From Calditrichia bacterium (GTDB lineage Bacteria > Calditrichota > Calditrichia > Calditrichales > Calditrichaceae), in NCBI GenBank assembly GCA_027039465.1, contig JALWEA010000069.1, positions 1 to 17,109 on the forward strand: DNA of 17,109 nt, given 5' to 3'. Shown piece after piece: positions 14,594-17,109 of the stretch (positions within the stretch are counted from its first letter, which is position 1; each line of letters opens with the position of its first letter). Position numbers and translations under genes: made by a program. Under the pieces are notes generated by a model. It did no database searches, was not told the DNA's origin, and was given only the letters and a program-made list of their open reading frames with translations.

Positions 14594-14651
14594 CCGTATT
14601 TTCCCATGAGTATCATCAGTCAAATCGCTGACGGATTAAATTAGAATACGG
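14594..14651. repeat. Nested inverted repeat upstream of the carboxylase genes
   Basis: The outer arms CCGTATT (14594-14600) and AATACGG (14645-14651) enclose inner arms ATCAGTCA (14615-14622) and TGACGGAT (14629-14636), which match at 7 of 8 bases around a 6-nt loop. It ends 24 bases before the candidate -35 element, so it is placed to act as an operator. Confidence 0.45.
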
Positions 14652-14674
14652 CAAAAAAGAATCAACGATCTCTA

Positions 14675-14703
14675 TTGAAATAATCCGTTTTAAAGCCTAA
14701 ATT
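14675..14703 (+). promoter_or_regulatory. Candidate sigma-70-like promoter for the carboxylase pair
   Basis: TTGAAA (14675-14680) and TAAATT (14698-14703) are separated by exactly 17 bases. Transcription would start near 14710, leaving a leader of about 25 nt before the ATG at 14735, which contains a GAGG ribosome binding site. In such AT-rich sequence chance matches are common. Confidence 0.35.
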
Positions 14704-14734
14704 CTTTTATTAGCCAAAATAGTCCGAGGAAATT

Positions 14735-16237
14735 ATGTTTAAAAAAATTCTGATTGCCAATCGCGGTGAAATTGCTCTGCGTATTATTCGAACCTGTAAA
14801 GATATGGGCATTCAAAGCATTGCCGTATTCTCCGATATCGATCGCAAGAGCCCGCATGTACAGTTTGCAGATGAGGCTTACGCTCTTGGCGGGGTCACTT
14901 CCGCCGAAAGTTATTTAAACGGAGACAAAATCATTCAAATTGCCAAAGAGCACGGTGCCGAGGCCATTCATCCTGGTTACGGTTTTCTTTCGGAGAATGC
15001 TGATTTTGCCCGTAAAGTACAACAAGCCGGACTTGTTTTTATCGGGCCGCCGCCGGAGGCTATTGAACTAATGGGCAGCAAAACGGCTGCCCGTACACTG
15101 ATGCAGGCGCACGGGGTACCCACCGTACCCGGTACCAAGGAAGCAATTCGTTCCGAAAAAGAAGCTTTAGCCATCGCCAATGAAATCGGTTTCCCGATTT
15201 TAATCAAAGCTTCAGCCGGTGGCGGCGGCAAGGGGATGCGTTTGGTACAGTCGGCAGACGAATTGCCGTCCGCACTTCAAAGCGCTGCCCGGGAAGCTAA
15301 ATCGGCATTTGGTGATGACTCGGTGTATATCGAAAAATATTTGGAAGAACCGCGCCATATCGAATTCCAAATTTTAGCAGATGACCATGGTAATGTCATT
15401 CATTTGGGAGAACGCGAATGTTCCATCCAACGCCGACATCAAAAAATCATTGAGGAAGCACCATCCGTTGTACTGGATGAAGAGCTGCGTCACGCCATGG
15501 GACAGGCGGCCATTCAGGCGGCAAAGGCATGCAACTACCGAAATGCGGGCACCATTGAATTCATGCTGGACAAACACCGCCATTTTTACTTTTTGGAAAT
15601 GAATACACGTCTGCAAGTGGAACATCCGGTTACGGAAATGGTTACGGGCATGGATTTGGTTCGCGAACAGATTTTGATCGCCAGCGGTGAACCGATGACA
15701 CGACAAACTTCGGCTGAAAATTTTTGGGGGCATGCCATTGAATGCCGTCTTTACGCAGAAGATGCGGAAAATAATTTCACTCCTTCACCAGGCACTATTC
15801 GATTCCTAAAACCCGCCGACGGGCCTGGCATTCGGGAAGACAGCGGCGTATTCCAGGGGAATGAAATTTCGCTTTACTACGATCCCATGATTTCCAAATT
15901 AATCGCCTGGGGGCAAAATCGGGAACAGGCCATCCAACGCATGGTTCGCGCTTTGAGTGAATACCAGTTGAGCGGCATTAAAACAAATCTGGCTTTTTTA
16001 AAACGGATTTTGCAACATCCCGATTTTGTTAATGGCCGCCTGACGACTACATTTATTGATGCGCATAAAGACGACCTGTTCAAAAACGACATTGATAAGC
16101 ATGAGGCCATGGGGGTTTTAGCCTTACTAACCCATTTGGCGCAACAAAATAAAAGCGGAATTTCCGAAAGCAACAATCACAAAGAAGTTGCTTCAAACTG
16201 GAAAATTATCGGACGCATGAAACAGATGAGGGGCTGA
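14735..16237 (+). CDS. accC: Biotin carboxylase subunit of an acyl-CoA or pyruvate carboxylase
   Basis: This 500-aa ATP-grasp enzyme carboxylates biotin on the carrier protein using ATP and bicarbonate. Visible are the N-terminal fold (KKILIANRGEIALRIIRT), HPGYGFLSEN, the ATP-binding glycine-rich loop ASAGGGGKGM (Lys166), ERECSIQRRHQK, and the catalytic segment EMNTRLQVEHPVTE with Glu288, Arg292, Val295 and Glu296, numbering that matches E. coli AccC. The core ends near 450. The extra C-terminal 50 or so residues resemble those of the longer propionyl-CoA/pyruvate carboxylase A-type subunits rather than minimal AccC. Start: ATG with GAGG five bases upstream. Its stop shares one base with the next start (TGATG), so the carrier is coupled. 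No carboxyltransferase is visible in the window, so the final substrate cannot be named. Confidence 0.95.
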   Translation: MFKKILIANRGEIALRIIRTCKDMGIQSIAVFSDIDRKSPHVQFADEAYALGGVTSAESYLNGDKIIQIAKEHGAEAIHPGYGFLSENADFARKVQQAGLVFIGPPPEAIELMGSKTAARTLMQAHGVPTVPGTKEAIRSEKEALAIANEIGFPILIKASAGGGGKGMRLVQSADELPSALQSAAREAKSAFGDDSVYIEKYLEEPRHIEFQILADDHGNVIHLGERECSIQRRHQKIIEEAPSVVLDEELRHAMGQAAIQAAKACNYRNAGTIEFMLDKHRHFYFLEMNTRLQVEHPVTEMVTGMDLVREQILIASGEPMTRQTSAENFWGHAIECRLYAEDAENNFTPSPGTIRFLKPADGPGIREDSGVFQGNEISLYYDPMISKLIAWGQNREQAIQRMVRALSEYQLSGIKTNLAFLKRILQHPDFVNGRLTTTFIDAHKDDLFKNDIDKHEAMGVLALLTHLAQQNKSGISESNNHKEVASNWKIIGRMKQMRG

Positions 16238-16746
16238 TGAAATATTTTGTTAAAATTCAGGACAAAGAATTAACATTCGAATATTCCGAAAAAGACGGCA
16301 AATTGAGCAACCAAAATAACCGTCCGCTGGACTATGATTTGCAGGCATTGGGAAACGGTTGTTATTCACTGATCTTAAACGGGAAAAGCTATTTGGCGCA
16401 TGTGCAGCAAAATGACGGGCACTACGACGTTATTTTGGAGAATCAACTAATTCCGGTTACCATCGAAGATGAACAGAGCCTTTTGTTAAAACAACTTACC
16501 AAGCACCATGCTCAGGAGGCCACGGAAAAGATCATCAAGGCGCCTATCCCGGGTTTGGTAACACAGGTTTTGGTCAAAGAAGGCGATACGGTTGACAAAG
16601 ATACAACCCTTCTGACTTTGGAAGCCATGAAAATGGAGAATGTTATTAAGGCGCCTTGTTCTTGTATGGTTGAAAAAGTTTTTGTTAAACCAAGTGATAC
16701 GGTACAGCAAAATCAACCATTGATCGAATTGAAAGAAACGGAATAG
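16237..16746 (+). CDS. Biotin carboxyl carrier protein
   Basis: This 169-aa protein carries biotin between the carboxylase and a carboxyltransferase. Residues about 97-167 form the biotinyl domain, with the biotin-accepting Lys132 in LEAMKMENVIKAP and the upstream IKAPIPGLVTQVLVKEGDTV. Residues 1-90 form a beta-rich N-terminal domain (LNGKSYLAHVQQNDGHYDVI) like that of pyruvate, acyl-CoA or decarboxylase-type carriers, not the Pro/Ala-linked form of classic AccB. It overlaps the carboxylase stop by one base. Oxaloacetate or methylmalonyl-CoA decarboxylase carriers have similar domains, but the partner biotin carboxylase favours a carboxylase. Confidence 0.93.
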   Translation: MKYFVKIQDKELTFEYSEKDGKLSNQNNRPLDYDLQALGNGCYSLILNGKSYLAHVQQNDGHYDVILENQLIPVTIEDEQSLLLKQLTKHHAQEATEKIIKAPIPGLVTQVLVKEGDTVDKDTTLLTLEAMKMENVIKAPCSCMVEKVFVKPSDTVQQNQPLIELKETE

Positions 16747-16804
16747 TTAGCTAATACCGCTTATTATTGAATAGGATGCGACCTATCCGGCCAAAATGCA
16801 GGCG

Positions 16805-16840
16805 GCAAGTTTTTCATCAACTTGCAATTTGTTACAAATT
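16805..16840. terminator. Possible terminator hairpins between convergent genes
   Basis: GCAAGTT (16805-16811) pairs with AACTTGC (16819-16825), followed at once by the palindrome AATTTGT-T-ACAAATT (16826-16840). They lie in the 110-bp gap between the carrier gene and the convergent Rpn-type tail. The T tract is broken, so intrinsic termination is uncertain. Confidence 0.35.
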
Positions 16841-16858
16841 TCAAAGCGACTGCTTATT

Positions 16859-17109
16859 CTAATCCAAATTCTTTTTTAATTTTTCGATTTCTCTGATGGG
16901 CAGTTTGGTAACCTTGGCCACAAACTCCACGCTTGAACCTTCTTTTAAAAGCTCAATTGCGGTTTTTATAATGCCTTTTTGAATTCCCTTTTGCATTCCT
17001 TTTTGCATTCCTACTCGAATGCCTTCTTGCCTACCAGCTTGAATACCTTTATTTTCCCATTTCTTGCGCATCTCGATTAAAGTTTCCACAATCATGGTAT
17101 ATTCACTCC
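16859..17109 (-). CDS. C-terminal part of an Rpn/PD-(D/E)XK nuclease-family protein (cut by window)
   Basis: At least the last 78 residues of a minus-strand protein are visible; the frame continues beyond the window edge (SEYT before MIVETLIEMR). The tail is characteristic of Rpn/YhgA-like, transposase-associated PD-(D/E)XK proteins: a coiled Gly-x-Gln-Lys repeat (residues 17-44 from the ATG at 17095), then TAIELLKEGSSVEFVAKVTK and LPIREIEKLKK. The nuclease core would lie outside the window. An ATG at 17095 has GGAG ten bases upstream, so a short stand-alone tail protein is possible, but an internal Met of a full gene is more likely. These genes often occur in many copies and move between genomes. 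Confidence 0.65.
   Translation of the reverse strand, partial: SEYTMIVETLIEMRKKWENKGIQAGRQEGIRVGMQKGMQKGIQKGIIKTAIELLKEGSSVEFVAKVTKLPIREIEKLKKNLD
16964..17047 (-). repeat. 12-nt tandem repeat encoding Gly-x-Gln-Lys
   Basis: Glycine recurs every fourth residue (17, 21, 25, 29, 33, 37, 41 from the ATG at 17095). The best units are near-identical 12-mers of the ATGCAAAAAGGA type. Such repeats are usual in this family's tail and probably change copy number by slippage. Confidence 0.7.

Larger units (their letters stand above)
13773..14734. other. AT-rich divergent regulatory region without a gene
   Basis: About 960 bases lie between two divergent start codons. No open frame of useful length, tRNA or known riboswitch was recognised. 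The region holds several inverted repeats: TAACGC/GCGTTA (13842-13857), CTTACCGT/ACGGTAAG (14226-14270), an 18-bp palindrome (14560-14577) and a nested stem (14594-14651). It also holds a candidate promoter for the carboxylase genes. Its length far exceeds what two promoters need, so an unannotated small RNA or long leader is possible. Confidence 0.6.

Noticed and set aside
13773..14734. CRISPR array or known riboswitch in the long gap
   Set aside because: No regularly spaced direct repeats and no recognisable riboswitch core are present; the inverted repeats differ from one another.

Overview
The window is from a bacterium of moderate to low G+C. It has one chromosomal gene block on the minus strand, a divergent acyl-CoA carboxylase pair on the plus strand, and repeat-rich intergenic islands. 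The murein lytic transglycosylase, PATAN/DUF4388 proteins, Rpn-type tail and degenerate noncoding tracts fit a Gram-negative of the FCB/Calditrichota type. That placement is an impression from content, not a demonstrated assignment.

Layout. Positions 1-476 hold no convincing gene, only hairpins and inverted repeats. Positions 477-863 (+) are the 3' remnant of an AlbA/Schlafen-type ATP-binding regulator. A 755-aa Slt-type lytic transglycosylase follows at 903-3170 (-). Positions 3171-3637 are a noncoding tract of degenerate repeats. The minus-strand block then runs from 13772 down to 3638, in transcription order: a TPR protein with an excisionase-like HTH (13772-12555); a radical SAM protein (12428-11016); an RlmD-type rRNA methyltransferase (11019-9613); a SpoU/TrmH methyltransferase (9591-9007); a receiver-like/DUF4388/GTPase-like protein (8977-7412); a second pseudo-receiver/DUF4388 protein (7415-6291); a small GTPase-like protein (6294-5761); a protein with two Hfq/Sm-like domains (5643-5038); and an M28 metallopeptidase (5041-3638). 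Four junctions overlap by 4 nt (three ATGA, one TTGA), so translational coupling is likely.

An AT-rich gap of about 960 bp (13773-14734) separates this block from a biotin carboxylase (14735-16237) and a biotin carrier protein (16237-16746), which overlap by one base and form two parts of an acyl-CoA or pyruvate carboxylase. The right edge holds the tail of an Rpn/PD-(D/E)XK-type protein cut by the window.

The two most unusual items are the tandem Hfq-like protein and the coupled three-gene cassette. In the cassette, both receiver-like domains and both GTPase-like domains have lost catalytic motifs while DUF4388 is retained. This suggests a signalling scaffold that does not act by phosphotransfer or GTP hydrolysis. 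Both assignments rest on reading motifs by eye and need profile or structure searches.
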